Numbered from the stretch's first letter, positions 1 to 6,402 are shown. The stretch: DNA of 6,403 bases from JBMSHD01 sp049416425 (GCA_049416425.1 JBMSHD010000117.1:1-6403); one strand, 5' to 3'. Numbers and translations are program-made. The notes: generated by a model from the letters alone, not told the origin.

Positions 1-64
1 CACCGTCTAATAGCGGATGATGACCGAAGCTTAGCTTCAGCTCTCGAAGTGTTAAATAGGTCAT
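1..64 (-). CDS. uup: ABC-F family ATPase, probable Uup, N-terminal fragment (runs off the window)
   Basis: Only the first 21 codons are present. They begin at an ATG (62-64) whose A is also the last base of the CBS gene's TAA stop (TAATG), so the two genes overlap by one base and are probably translationally coupled. After M-T-Y the frame reads LTLRELKLSFGHHPLLDG. That is the typical first strand of an ABC ATPase domain, of the form 'LxLRxLxLSFGxxPLLDG', seen at the N-terminus of Uup-type ABC-F proteins; the Walker A motif would lie just beyond the window. EttA and YheS begin differently, so Uup is preferred, but an ABC transporter ATPase is not excluded by 21 residues. Uup-type proteins are soluble tandem-ATPase proteins linked to ribosome function and to DNA transactions such as transposon excision. 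No strong Shine-Dalgarno is visible, which fits coupling to the upstream gene. Confidence 0.62.
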   Translation of the reverse strand, partial: MTYLTLRELKLSFGHHPLLDG

Positions 65-654
65 TAAATAATTCTGTTGATTTCAGCCAGTGTGTTGAGA
101 GCAAGGTCACGTCCGATTTGCATGCCAAGTTTTCTGGAAATAAAACTGGCAGAGAGGATGCCGCGAATGATTTTTTTGCCTTTAGGATCTACCTCAAAGA
201 CAAGAATATAATCGAGATTTTTTTCATTGAGCAATCTGGCGATATGGCCGACAACCGCGTTTTTTAAAAGGCTATAGTCAATCATTGTCAGCTTACTGGC
301 GGGTGTCATCAACATCTCCACGGTAACATCTTTTGCATTGACATCGTGCTTCTGAGCGATCTGGGTTCTTTTCATGCCTTGAACATCATTGGAGTTGATA
401 AGACCGATTACCTGGTCATTGTCATCAACGACAAGAAGCGCTCGTACTTTTTCGGTTTTCATGTGCTCAAGTGCGCTGTTCGCCAGTGCAAGCTGATGAA
501 TGATGCGAGGTTGTTTAGTATGAAAATCGGCAAAGACATCGAGTGCTGGCGTCTCTAATATTATGACATCCAGAGTGTCGGGATGAAAGTATTCTAAATG
601 TTGAAGATCAACGTTATCCGAGGTTTCAAGAAGTTTGTAGTCTTTAAATGCCAT
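64..654 (-). CDS. Small stand-alone CBS-domain pair protein
   Basis: The 196-residue product begins MAFKDYKLLE at the ATG 652-654, with a GAGAAG ribosome binding site a few bases upstream. The frame stays open further upstream to a TTG at 741, but that extension runs into the 3' end of lnt and looks non-coding. Two CBS motifs are readable. The first covers roughly residues 32-95, with ALLVVDDNDQVIGLINSNDV as its typical strand-turn-strand end. The second covers roughly 112-175, opening with VEMLMTP and closing with YILVFEVDPKGKKIIRGILS. No catalytic or membrane domain is attached, so it is probably a cytoplasmic sensor. CBS pairs usually bind adenine nucleotides such as AMP, ATP or SAM, but the ligand and target here are unknown. 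It lies 34 bp after lnt and overlaps the uup-like start by 1 bp, so it is almost certainly co-transcribed. It is not a CorC paralogue: the CorC_HlyC C-terminal domain is missing. Confidence 0.88.
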   Translation of the reverse strand: MAFKDYKLLETSDNVDLQHLEYFHPDTLDVIILETPALDVFADFHTKQPRIIHQLALANSALEHMKTEKVRALLVVDDNDQVIGLINSNDVQGMKRTQIAQKHDVNAKDVTVEMLMTPASKLTMIDYSLLKNAVVGHIARLLNEKNLDYILVFEVDPKGKKIIRGILSASFISRKLGMQIGRDLALNTLAEINRII

Positions 655-688
655 GGTGCTTCTCAAGTGTAATAGACATGTTTTCAGT

Positions 689-2182
689 TTACGGTTTGAG
701 CCTGGCTTTTGCAATCTTATTGGCAGCAAACGCGATGACAAGAAAGAGGATCATCAGGCAGTAAAGTGGGATCATGCCAAGATAAAGCCAGGGTGTTTTG
801 CCGTGATAGCTGTAGACTTTACCGTGAAGAATATCCTGGGTGTTGGGCTTGAGTCTGGCCGTAATCTGACCTTTTGGGTCGATGATGGCGGTGATGCCGT
901 TGTTTGTGGTTTGAAGAACAAAACGCCCGTTTTCGATGGCTCGCATCTGAGAGATTTCAAGGTGTTGCCAGGGAGCCAGTGAGTTACCAAACCAGGCGTC
1001 ATCGCTGATAACGGCGATAAGACCTGCATTTTGAAGTTGATCGCGAACCTCTTTTGGATAGGCGATCTCATAGCAGATAAACAAGGCGACGCTGATGCCG
1101 TTCATCTCAAGCAGTGGCTGAATTTTTTCACCGGCCGTAAAGTCAGACATCGGAATGTTGAAATAACGCATAAAGGGTGAGATGAGGCGGGAAAATGGGT
1201 AGTATTCGGCAAAGGGCACCAAATGATGTTTATAATACTTACCGCTTCCTTTTCCATAAACTAAAGCGGCATTAAAATACTGATTTTTGCTGTTGACATC
1301 GATGGTGCCAACCAGAATGGCGCTGTCTTCGCTATTGCCTAAGGTGTTGATCTGCCTTAAGAAGGGCGATATATAAGGTCTGTAAGTAGGAATGGCATTT
1401 TCAGACCAGAAAATAAGATCAGCCGGATTGTCTTGTGTGGCCGTATAATAATAATCGATGATGGTCTGAAGCATCTCAGGATTCCATTTTTGAGACAACA
1501 CATAGTCTCCCTGAATCAGGCTGACAGATAGCGCCTTGCTGTTCTTTTGAGTCCAATTGTGTTGTTTCAGCATAAAACCGATGAGCGTAAGTACGAAAAT
1601 GGCGAAAAGGCAAAATAGTCGTGTTTTCAGCGATTGTTTTGGCGCCATCAGTGCCAAAAGAAGGGTGGTAATGAAAACCGAGATAAAGCTGACCAAATAG
1701 ACGCTGCCGATAACCGCGTAGCCTGAAAACCAGGTATCGGTGAAGCCATAACCGATCAATACCCAGGGGAAGCCGGTGAAGAGATGACCACGAATGAGCT
1801 CCAGCAGAGTCCAGGCAACAGGATAGGTGAGCGCGCGGTTTAATTTAAGCGTTCTGGTATAGTAGGCAATCAGTGCAAAGAGCATAAAAAATAGGCTCAT
1901 CACCAGCACAAATACGGCGGTAATGGCAATGCTCAATAAGGGGGATTGACTGAAAAGGTGAATGCTGACATAAATCCAGGATACGCTGGTGGCAAAAAAA
2001 CCGATGCCATAGAGAAGACCGGTAACTAAAAATCCTGAGAGGTTCTTGTGGCGTGATAACAAAATAAAGAAGATCAAAGGCGAGACAACGGCAAAAGGCC
2101 AGATATAGAAAGGTGCGAAACTCAATGTTAGCAGGGCGCCTGTTAATAGAATGAGAGCGCTGTGGATCATTTTTTTAAGCAT
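689..2182 (-). CDS. lnt: Apolipoprotein N-acyltransferase
   Basis: This inner-membrane enzyme transfers an acyl chain from phospholipid to the N-terminal diacylglyceryl-cysteine of apolipoproteins, the last step of lipoprotein maturation before Lol sorting. The product is 497 residues (E. coli Lnt is about 512). The N-terminal part holds several hydrophobic helices (about 7-43, 50-72, 84-107, 155-179, 188-205). A nitrilase-like periplasmic domain follows (about 217-455), then a last helix near 467-487. The catalytic triad is visible: Glu261 in FWSENAIP, Lys318 in YYKHHLVPFAEY, and Cys370 in FICYE. Supporting residues Glu326 and Glu372 and the block DDAWFGNSLAPWQH are also present. The start chosen is the ATG at 2182, which overlaps the corC stop by 8 bp and has a distant GAGG upstream. 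A second ATG at 2170 (MIHSAL) is a possible alternative. The frame's extension to 2371 is only corC antiphase sequence. Confidence 0.97.
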   Translation of the reverse strand: MLKKMIHSALILLTGALLTLSFAPFYIWPFAVVSPLIFFILLSRHKNLSGFLVTGLLYGIGFFATSVSWIYVSIHLFSQSPLLSIAITAVFVLVMSLFFMLFALIAYYTRTLKLNRALTYPVAWTLLELIRGHLFTGFPWVLIGYGFTDTWFSGYAVIGSVYLVSFISVFITTLLLALMAPKQSLKTRLFCLFAIFVLTLIGFMLKQHNWTQKNSKALSVSLIQGDYVLSQKWNPEMLQTIIDYYYTATQDNPADLIFWSENAIPTYRPYISPFLRQINTLGNSEDSAILVGTIDVNSKNQYFNAALVYGKGSGKYYKHHLVPFAEYYPFSRLISPFMRYFNIPMSDFTAGEKIQPLLEMNGISVALFICYEIAYPKEVRDQLQNAGLIAVISDDAWFGNSLAPWQHLEISQMRAIENGRFVLQTTNNGITAIIDPKGQITARLKPNTQDILHGKVYSYHGKTPWLYLGMIPLYCLMILFLVIAFAANKIAKARLKP

Positions 2183-3023
2183 TGATGCGGGAGACCTCAA
2201 GGCTGAGAACGCGGCGCCTATCGGCTTGAGTGACGCTGAAGGTAAATCCTTCCAGATCGATCGTCTCGCCACTGCCTGGCACGTGTTCCAGGGCGTTGAC
2301 GATAAGCCCGCCAATGGTATCGGCTTCACTGTCATCGATGTAGCAGTCGAAATAATCATTAAATTCTTCAATTTCAGTCAAGGCGTTAACTTGATAGAGA
2401 TTGTCATCAAGCCTGGTGATCATGGTATGTATTTCATCGAATTCATCTTCGATATCACCGACGATTTCCTCGAGTATGTCTTCTATGGTGATTAAACCGG
2501 CGATAGCACCGTATTCATCGACAACGATAGCCAGATGATTGTGGCCAGATTTAAAGTCACGCAACAGCGCGTCGAGTTTTTTGCTTTCAGGAACAAAAAC
2601 GGCAGGTCTTAAGGCTTTGATAAAGGTGTTTTTGTCAAAAGGTGTGCTTAGATGGAAAAATTGCAACATGTCTTTGGCATGCAGAATGCCGATGATATCA
2701 TCTCGCTCCTCATTAAAGACAGGAAGGCGAGTGTGAGCTGAGCTTACCACTCCGTTTAAAATTTCCTGCTGACTCATCTCAATATTCAATGTGACCATCT
2801 GCGTGCGCGGAATCATGATGTCTCTGACCTGAGTTTCTGAGACCTCCATCACTCCTTGAATCATATCCCGTGCTTGAGGCTCAATGGTTCCTTTTTTGAC
2901 GGCAAGATCAACAAGGGAGAGGAAGTCTTCCTTGTTGTGGGGCATTAAGATGTTAGCGGCTATTTTTTCCAGCCAGGAGTGAGAAGGTTCGTGAGGTTCT
3001 TGTTTATCCGCTTTGTCTTCCAT
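2175..3023 (-). CDS. corC: CorC/YbeX, CBS-pair and transporter-associated domain protein
   Basis: The 282-residue product (E. coli CorC is 292) is of the soluble CorC/YbeX type without the membrane DUF21/CNNM domain. Domains in order: a charged N-terminal leader (1-20); a helical linker containing LMPHNKEDFLSLVDLAVKKG; CBS1 from about 66 (VRDIMIPRTQM) to 123; CBS2 about 135-192 (LAIVVDEYGAIAGLITIEDI, then LEEIVGDIEDEFDE); and a CorC_HlyC domain about 203-282 (DTIGGLIVNALEHVPGSGE). The name comes from a genetic link to CorA-dependent Mg/Co efflux, but E. coli YbeX has also been tied to ribosome function, so 'magnesium/cobalt efflux protein' should be read cautiously. The ATG follows the ybeY TAG directly (TAGATG), and GAGAAAG within ybeY serves as ribosome binding site. 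The end overlaps lnt by 8 bp. Confidence 0.96.
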   Translation of the reverse strand: MEDKADKQEPHEPSHSWLEKIAANILMPHNKEDFLSLVDLAVKKGTIEPQARDMIQGVMEVSETQVRDIMIPRTQMVTLNIEMSQQEILNGVVSSAHTRLPVFNEERDDIIGILHAKDMLQFFHLSTPFDKNTFIKALRPAVFVPESKKLDALLRDFKSGHNHLAIVVDEYGAIAGLITIEDILEEIVGDIEDEFDEIHTMITRLDDNLYQVNALTEIEEFNDYFDCYIDDSEADTIGGLIVNALEHVPGSGETIDLEGFTFSVTQADRRRVLSLEVSRINA

Positions 3024-3494
3024 CTATTCTTTCTCAATATAGGGGTTATCAATATGAAACTGTTTCAAGAGTGTGATCTCAATGTGTTCCATTTCGATCG
3101 CTTCATCTTCTATTATGTGATCATAGCCGATTAAATGTAAAATACCATGGATGAAAATGTGGCACCAGTGTGCCTCGGTGGTTTTTTTTTGCTCTTTGGC
3201 TTCCTGTGCCAGCACATAAGGGCAGATGATAATATCACCGATAAAATTTTTAAGCTGATCAGCTTCAGGAATGCCAGCTGGTAGTTCGAAGGGAAAAGAC
3301 AACACATTTGTCGGCTGGTCTTTGTGGCGATATTGATGATTGAGTGACTGAATTTCCTCGACGGTAGCGATTTTAATGCTGATAATGGCATCTTTAATGT
3401 CGGCAAAATCAAGCACGGCCGCCGCCCAATTTTGCATCAAAGCAGCATCAGGGATATCGAGATTATTCTCGTTGTCGATATCAAGCTTGATCAT
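3024..3494 (-). CDS. ybeY: YbeY endoribonuclease (rRNA maturation factor)
   Basis: YbeY is a zinc-dependent single-strand endoribonuclease used in 16S rRNA 3'-end maturation and 70S ribosome quality control. The 156-residue product (E. coli 155) has the signature HGILHLIGYDH, giving zinc ligands His116, His120 and His126. It also has the family block LNHQYRHKDQPTNVLSFPFE (51-70), with the conserved Arg56 equivalent to the functionally important Arg59 of E. coli, and FIGDIIICP (84-92). The start ATG overlaps the ybeZ stop by four bases (ATGA) and is preceded by GGAA five bases upstream. The stop abuts the corC start with no gap. A run of nine A in the coding strand (plus-strand T run 3182-3190) encodes Q-K-K before TTEAHW. 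The frame resumes correctly, so the run is not a mutation. Confidence 0.97.
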   Translation of the reverse strand: MIKLDIDNENNLDIPDAALMQNWAAAVLDFADIKDAIISIKIATVEEIQSLNHQYRHKDQPTNVLSFPFELPAGIPEADQLKNFIGDIIICPYVLAQEAKEQKKTTEAHWCHIFIHGILHLIGYDHIIEDEAIEMEHIEITLLKQFHIDNPYIEKE

Positions 3495-4468
3495 ATGTAT
3501 TCCGGACTGTGGGTGCGCTCATACTTATCATAAGCGGACACTACGCTTTGGACGATCGGGTGTCGTACGACGTCGATGGTTTCAAAAAACGTCATGCTGA
3601 TGCCTTTGATATCGGCTAGAACCTCTATGGCATGTCTTAAGCCTGGTGTGACTCCTTTAGGCAGGTCGACCTGAGTGATGTCTCCGGTGACGATTGCCGT
3701 GGAATTAAAGCCGATACGGGTTAGAAACATCTTCATCTGTTCTTTGGTGGTGTTCTGACTTTCATCGAGGATAATAAAGGCATCATTGATGGTGCGTCCG
3801 CGCATATAGGCCAGAGGGGCGATCTCGATGACCTGTTTTTCAATGAGTTTGGTCACTTTTTCCACACCCATAAGATCATATAAGGCGTCATACATGGGTC
3901 TTAAATAAGGATCGACCTTTTGCGCCAGATCGCCTGGTAGAAAGCCGAGTTTTTCACCGGCTTCAACCGCAGGGCGTACCAGTACCAGGCGTTTGACCAG
4001 TCCCTTGTCATAGGCGGCGACGGCGCAGGCCATCGCCAGATAGGTCTTGCCGGTGCCGGCGGGTCCTATGCCAAAGTTGATATCATTATCCTGAATACGC
4101 TTTAAATAACGTTCTTGATTGATGGTTCTTGGGCGTACAGCGCGCTCTTTGATCATCAGGTGAAATTCAGGTTCAAATTTCCCATCGGTTTTATTCTGAT
4201 TGCTCAATGTATGGAGAGCGATGTTGATCTCTTGGTTACTGAGCTCTTGTTGAGGCTGATCGAGAAGTTTTTGATATTGGGATTTGAGAAAATTTTCGGC
4301 TTGTGAAACCGAGGTTTTGGGGCCGACAAGTTGAAAACAGTTGCCGCGTTGAATGATTTCAACGGCAAGGTACTTTTCAATCAGGCGCAGGTTTTCGTTG
4401 AGGTGGCCGCATAGTTTAGCCAGAAGTTGAGCGTGATCAGGCTCAAGCGTGAATTGGGTGGATCTCAT
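3491..4468 (-). CDS. ybeZ: PhoH-like ATPase YbeZ
   Basis: The 325-residue product is a PhoH-family P-loop protein with an N-terminal KH-like RNA-binding region (about 8-66, including EIIQRGNCFQLVGP) and a PhoH NTPase domain (about 112-315). Walker A is GPAGTGKT at 135-142, with Lys141 contacting phosphate. Walker B is FIILDESQN at 231-239, the usual PhoH form. Further family blocks are LVLVRPAVEAGEKLGFLPGD (161-180), PLAYMRGRT and TGDITQVDLP. The N-terminal extension marks the YbeZ type that pairs with YbeY, rather than the short phosphate-starvation PhoH; interaction with YbeY and a role in rRNA handling are known for the family, and the exact activity is unsettled. The ATG is three bases after the miaB stop. 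A GGAGA inside the miaB end is about 13 bases away, rather far, so coupling is likely. Confidence 0.97.
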   Translation of the reverse strand: MRSTQFTLEPDHAQLLAKLCGHLNENLRLIEKYLAVEIIQRGNCFQLVGPKTSVSQAENFLKSQYQKLLDQPQQELSNQEINIALHTLSNQNKTDGKFEPEFHLMIKERAVRPRTINQERYLKRIQDNDINFGIGPAGTGKTYLAMACAVAAYDKGLVKRLVLVRPAVEAGEKLGFLPGDLAQKVDPYLRPMYDALYDLMGVEKVTKLIEKQVIEIAPLAYMRGRTINDAFIILDESQNTTKEQMKMFLTRIGFNSTAIVTGDITQVDLPKGVTPGLRHAIEVLADIKGISMTFFETIDVVRHPIVQSVVSAYDKYERTHSPEYI

Positions 4469-4471
4469 CTT

Positions 4472-5818
4472 TTATATACGTTCTCCGCGTAATGAGTGTG
4501 GATGTGCTTCAATAATTCTAACATCAATCAGCTGTCCAATTAAGCTTTTATCACCGCTAAAATTAACGATGCGGTTATTTTCGGTGCGTCCGGCTAAAAT
4601 GGCGGCATCTTTTTTTGATGCTCCTTCAACGAGGATGCGCTGAGTGGAACCGACCATCTGACGTGAAATGGTGTAGGCATTATGATTAAGCTGGTCTTGC
4701 AGGCGCTTGAGCCTGTCTTTTTTCACATCGAGAGGGGTGTTATCTTCAAGGTTTGCCGCCGGCGTACCCGGACGCTTGCTGTAGATAAAGCTGAAAGACT
4801 GATCGAAATTAAGCTCTTTAACGAGATTCATTAGCTTCTCAAAGTCTTCCTCAGTCTCTCCTGGAAAGCCGACGATGAAATCCGATGAGAGGGTAATGTC
4901 GGGGCGGATCTTACGTAATTTACGTATTTTTTGTTTAAACTCAAGAATAGTATGGTTTCGCTTCATCGCCGTCAAAATTCTATCTGAGCCATGCTGAACC
5001 GGCAGATGCAGATGATTGGCAAGCTTCTTGACACTGCCATAAGCATCGATTAGGGTTTGTGAGAACTCAACCGGGTGTGAGGTGGTGAAGCGAATGCGTT
5101 CAACGCCGTCAATGTCGGCAATAAAATGAATCAAAAGCGCCAGATCTGCCACCTCACCATTGGCCATTTTGCCAAGATAGTGATTGACGTTTTGCCCAAG
5201 CAGTGTGATTTCTTTGACGCCTTGCTCGGCCAAAGAGGCACATTCGGCCAGCACATCTTCAAATGGGCGATTGACCTCAGGACCTCTGGTGTAAGGAACA
5301 ACACAGTAAGAGCAATACTTATCACAGCCCTCCATGATGGAGACAAACGCCTTGGCGCCTTCGGCTTTGGGTTCGGGCAGAAAGTCAAATTTCTCAACCT
5401 CTGGAAAGCTTATATCGATCTGTGGTTTAGCTTCACGCTGTTTGGATTTGATTAAATCTGGCAGGCGATGGATCGTTTGAGGACCGAAGACGATATCGAC
5501 GTAAGGCGCGCGTTTTATGATGTTTTCGCCTTCCTGAGAGGCGACGCAGCCGCCGACACCGATCAGCAGTTCGGGATTTTTGTTTTTCAACTGTTTCCAG
5601 CGTCCCAACTCATGAAATACCTTTTCCTGGGCTTTCTCACGAATGGAGCAGGTGTTGATTAAAATGATATCGGCTTCTTTAAAATCATCGGTCTTCTCGG
5701 TGTTAAAATGAGCCTCTAGAACCTCACCCATGCGTGCGGAATCGTATTCATTCATCTGGCAGCCCAAGGTCTTGATAAATACCTTTTTATTCGGCTTTGT
5801 GTCAATGATTTGTGTCAT
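4472..5818 (-). CDS. miaB: tRNA-2-methylthio-N6-dimethylallyladenosine synthase MiaB
   Basis: MiaB is a radical-SAM methylthiotransferase that converts i6A37 to ms2i6A37 in tRNAs reading UNN codons, supporting decoding accuracy. The 448-residue product (E. coli 474) has the three expected parts. The N-terminal MTTase domain carries the auxiliary 4Fe-4S cysteines Cys20 (TLGCQMNEYDS), Cys57 (NTCSIREKA) and Cys91 (GGCVA). The radical-SAM domain has Cys165, Cys169 and Cys172 in EGCDKYCSYCVVPYTRG, with later blocks LPVQHGSD and SDFIVGFPGET. A C-terminal TRAM domain covers about 382-445. The start is the ATG at 5818 (MTQIIDTKPN), 12 codons inside an open frame that reaches a TTG at 5854. The ATG fits family N-termini and has a weak GAG seven bases upstream. 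It is the first gene of the minus-strand cluster and follows a divergent intergenic region. Confidence 0.97.
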   Translation of the reverse strand: MTQIIDTKPNKKVFIKTLGCQMNEYDSARMGEVLEAHFNTEKTDDFKEADIILINTCSIREKAQEKVFHELGRWKQLKNKNPELLIGVGGCVASQEGENIIKRAPYVDIVFGPQTIHRLPDLIKSKQREAKPQIDISFPEVEKFDFLPEPKAEGAKAFVSIMEGCDKYCSYCVVPYTRGPEVNRPFEDVLAECASLAEQGVKEITLLGQNVNHYLGKMANGEVADLALLIHFIADIDGVERIRFTTSHPVEFSQTLIDAYGSVKKLANHLHLPVQHGSDRILTAMKRNHTILEFKQKIRKLRKIRPDITLSSDFIVGFPGETEEDFEKLMNLVKELNFDQSFSFIYSKRPGTPAANLEDNTPLDVKKDRLKRLQDQLNHNAYTISRQMVGSTQRILVEGASKKDAAILAGRTENNRIVNFSGDKSLIGQLIDVRIIEAHPHSLRGERI

Positions 5819-5869
5819 AGGTCTACTCGCAAGATTTATGTGTATTAAAAACAATCAAAAATTGCGCCT

Positions 5870-5899
5870 ATGTTACCGTTTTTTAGTAAAAAATGCCAG
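5870..5899 (-). promoter_or_regulatory. Weak sigma70-like promoter candidate for the miaB operon
   Basis: On the minus strand CTGGCA (plus 5894-5899) is followed after 18 bases by TAACAT (plus 5870-5875). Each hexamer matches consensus at four of six positions. It would start transcription near 5863, giving a leader of about 45 bases before the miaB ATG at 5818. The position is sensible but the motif is weak, and in AT-rich DNA such matches arise by chance. A GATAAT at plus 5912-5917 is a better -10 hexamer but lacks a -35 at proper distance. Confidence 0.25.
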
Positions 5900-5920
5900 A
5901 GATAGATTGCTATTATCTGT

Positions 5921-5952
5921 TTGAAATGATTGAAAAGATAGCCGATTGAAAA
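5921..5952 (+). repeat. Clustered TTGAAA / GATTGAAAA direct repeats
   Basis: TTGAAA occurs at 5921-5926, 5930-5935 and 5946-5951. The last two sit in identical GATTGAAAA units (5928-5936 and 5944-5952) with a 16-bp period, the second extended by a T. They lie centrally in the divergent region. TTGAAA also resembles a -35 hexamer, but no good -10 follows at 15-19 bp, so a promoter call is not made. They may be operator half-sites or chance AT-rich repetition. Confidence 0.35.
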
Positions 5953-6018
5953 TAACCGGATACCAATAATCAAAAATTTACGTTAAGATTGGCTTAAAAG
6001 GATCAGTGGATATCGATA

Positions 6019-6366
6019 ATGCCTTTGTCTGAATCTAAATCATTGCGTAAAAAAATTTATGCGCGACATATCACGTATGAGACTTATGTGTTGGACGTCG
6101 GTGGCTGGGAGGTGGAAATTTTTCTTACCGATCGAAAAACCTATGATATTGTCCAGCATGATGGCGTTATTCGCAAAGCCAATAAGCCTTACCACGATAT
6201 GGCGATGCGAGTATGCATCAGTCAGGAGATGGAGATAAAAGACATTGAGTTGTCTATGGATGCCACGCCTTTTTCGGTGTGCCCTGGAGCGATGCAAGTC
6301 TACAAGAAACTGATCGGAGTAAAGCTTGATTTTCACTGGATGCGCAATCTAAACCCAAGTTGGTAA
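6019..6366 (+). CDS. DUF2889-like protein, apparently lacking the family C-terminus
   Basis: The 115-residue product (MPLSESKSLRKKIYARHITY) resembles the N-terminal two thirds of DUF2889 proteins, a proteobacterial family of unknown function. Matching blocks are the basic opening with R..H/R (residues 10-17), GGWEVEIFLTDRKTYDI (28-44), the PYHDMAMRVCISQEMEIKDIE stretch (from 57), and MDATPFSVCP (80-89) followed by a YKKLIGVKL segment. As I recall the family, it continues past a Gly-Trp with a GCTHL motif and is nearer 180-200 residues. Here Trp appears in DFHWMR and the frame stops nine codons later, with no GCTHL in any forward frame before the window end. It may be a truncated gene or a natural short form; the remaining frame is clean. 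AGTGGA at 6005-6010 is a plausible ribosome binding site eight bases from the ATG. It is transcribed away from the miaB operon. No membrane segment or signal peptide is seen. Confidence 0.75.
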   Translation: MPLSESKSLRKKIYARHITYETYVLDVGGWEVEIFLTDRKTYDIVQHDGVIRKANKPYHDMAMRVCISQEMEIKDIELSMDATPFSVCPGAMQVYKKLIGVKLDFHWMRNLNPSW

Positions 6367-6370
6367 ATTA

Positions 6371-6402
6371 TTGATTAAATGTTCATCAAAATACTCTTTT
6401 TT
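6371..6402 (+). terminator. Very weak terminator candidate after the DUF2889-like gene
   Basis: A 5-bp stem TTGAT (6371-6375) / ATCAA (6385-6389) with a nine-base loop is followed by a T run at 6397-6402. The stem is short and AT-rich and the T run does not directly abut it, so it would be a poor intrinsic terminator. It is listed because it directly follows the stop codon at 6364-6366 and nothing else is seen in the final 37 bases. Confidence 0.15.

Larger units (their letters stand above)
5853..5978. repeat. 11-bp direct repeat AATCAAAAATT (5853-5863 and 5968-5978)
   Basis: Two perfect copies on the plus strand lie 115 bp apart start to start, one close to each divergent gene (35 bp before the miaB start and 40 bp before the DUF2889-like start). 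The unit is A-rich, so chance occurrence is not negligible, but the symmetrical placement could reflect binding sites for a shared regulator or a nucleoid protein. Confidence 0.4.
5819..6018. other. Divergent AT-rich intergenic region between miaB and the DUF2889-like gene
   Basis: This 200-bp gap should hold the promoters for the minus-strand operon and for the plus-strand gene. It is clearly richer in A and T than the flanking coding DNA and has no plausible small ORF. It contains an 11-bp direct repeat and several TTGAAA copies, listed separately. I found only one weak sigma70-like candidate for the operon and none I would defend for the plus-strand gene. No tRNA, riboswitch-like fold or strong hairpin is visible by eye. 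Confidence 0.7.

Noticed and set aside
26..38. Inverted repeat GAAGC-TTA-GCTTC as a possible terminator after the CBS gene
   Set aside because: The stem is five to seven base pairs, no T run follows on either strand, and it lies inside the ABC-F coding frame, where GAG CTG AAG CTA AGC TTC encodes the conserved first strand.
49..267. Plus-strand open frame of 72 codons at the left edge, open from base 1
   Set aside because: It lies antisense to the CBS gene and the uup-like start, begins with GTG, and its sequence resembles no known family; the minus-strand reading is clearly the coding one.
655..741. N-terminal extension of the CBS protein from the TTG at 741
   Set aside because: It would overlap the end of lnt, while the internal ATG at 654 has a good ribosome binding site and the extension is basic, non-domain sequence.
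653..982. 109-codon plus-strand frame across the end of lnt
   Set aside because: It is antisense to the conserved Lnt C-terminal region and to the CBS start, with no family resemblance.
689..2371. Longer lnt frame starting at 2371
   Set aside because: It begins with TTG far inside corC and adds 63 residues with no membrane or family character; the ATG at 2182 matches the usual Lnt N-terminus and operon spacing.
5126..5455. 109-codon plus-strand frame inside miaB
   Set aside because: It is a mirror of the MiaB radical-SAM region, without recognisable domains or its own ribosome binding site.
5819..5854. TTG-initiated extension of MiaB by 12 residues
   Set aside because: The ATG at 5818 is a stronger start and MiaB proteins normally begin shortly before the KKVFIKTLGCQMN block.
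6040..6336. Minus-strand 98-codon frame opposite the DUF2889-like gene
   Set aside because: The plus-strand product carries recognisable family blocks and a ribosome binding site; the minus-strand product has neither.
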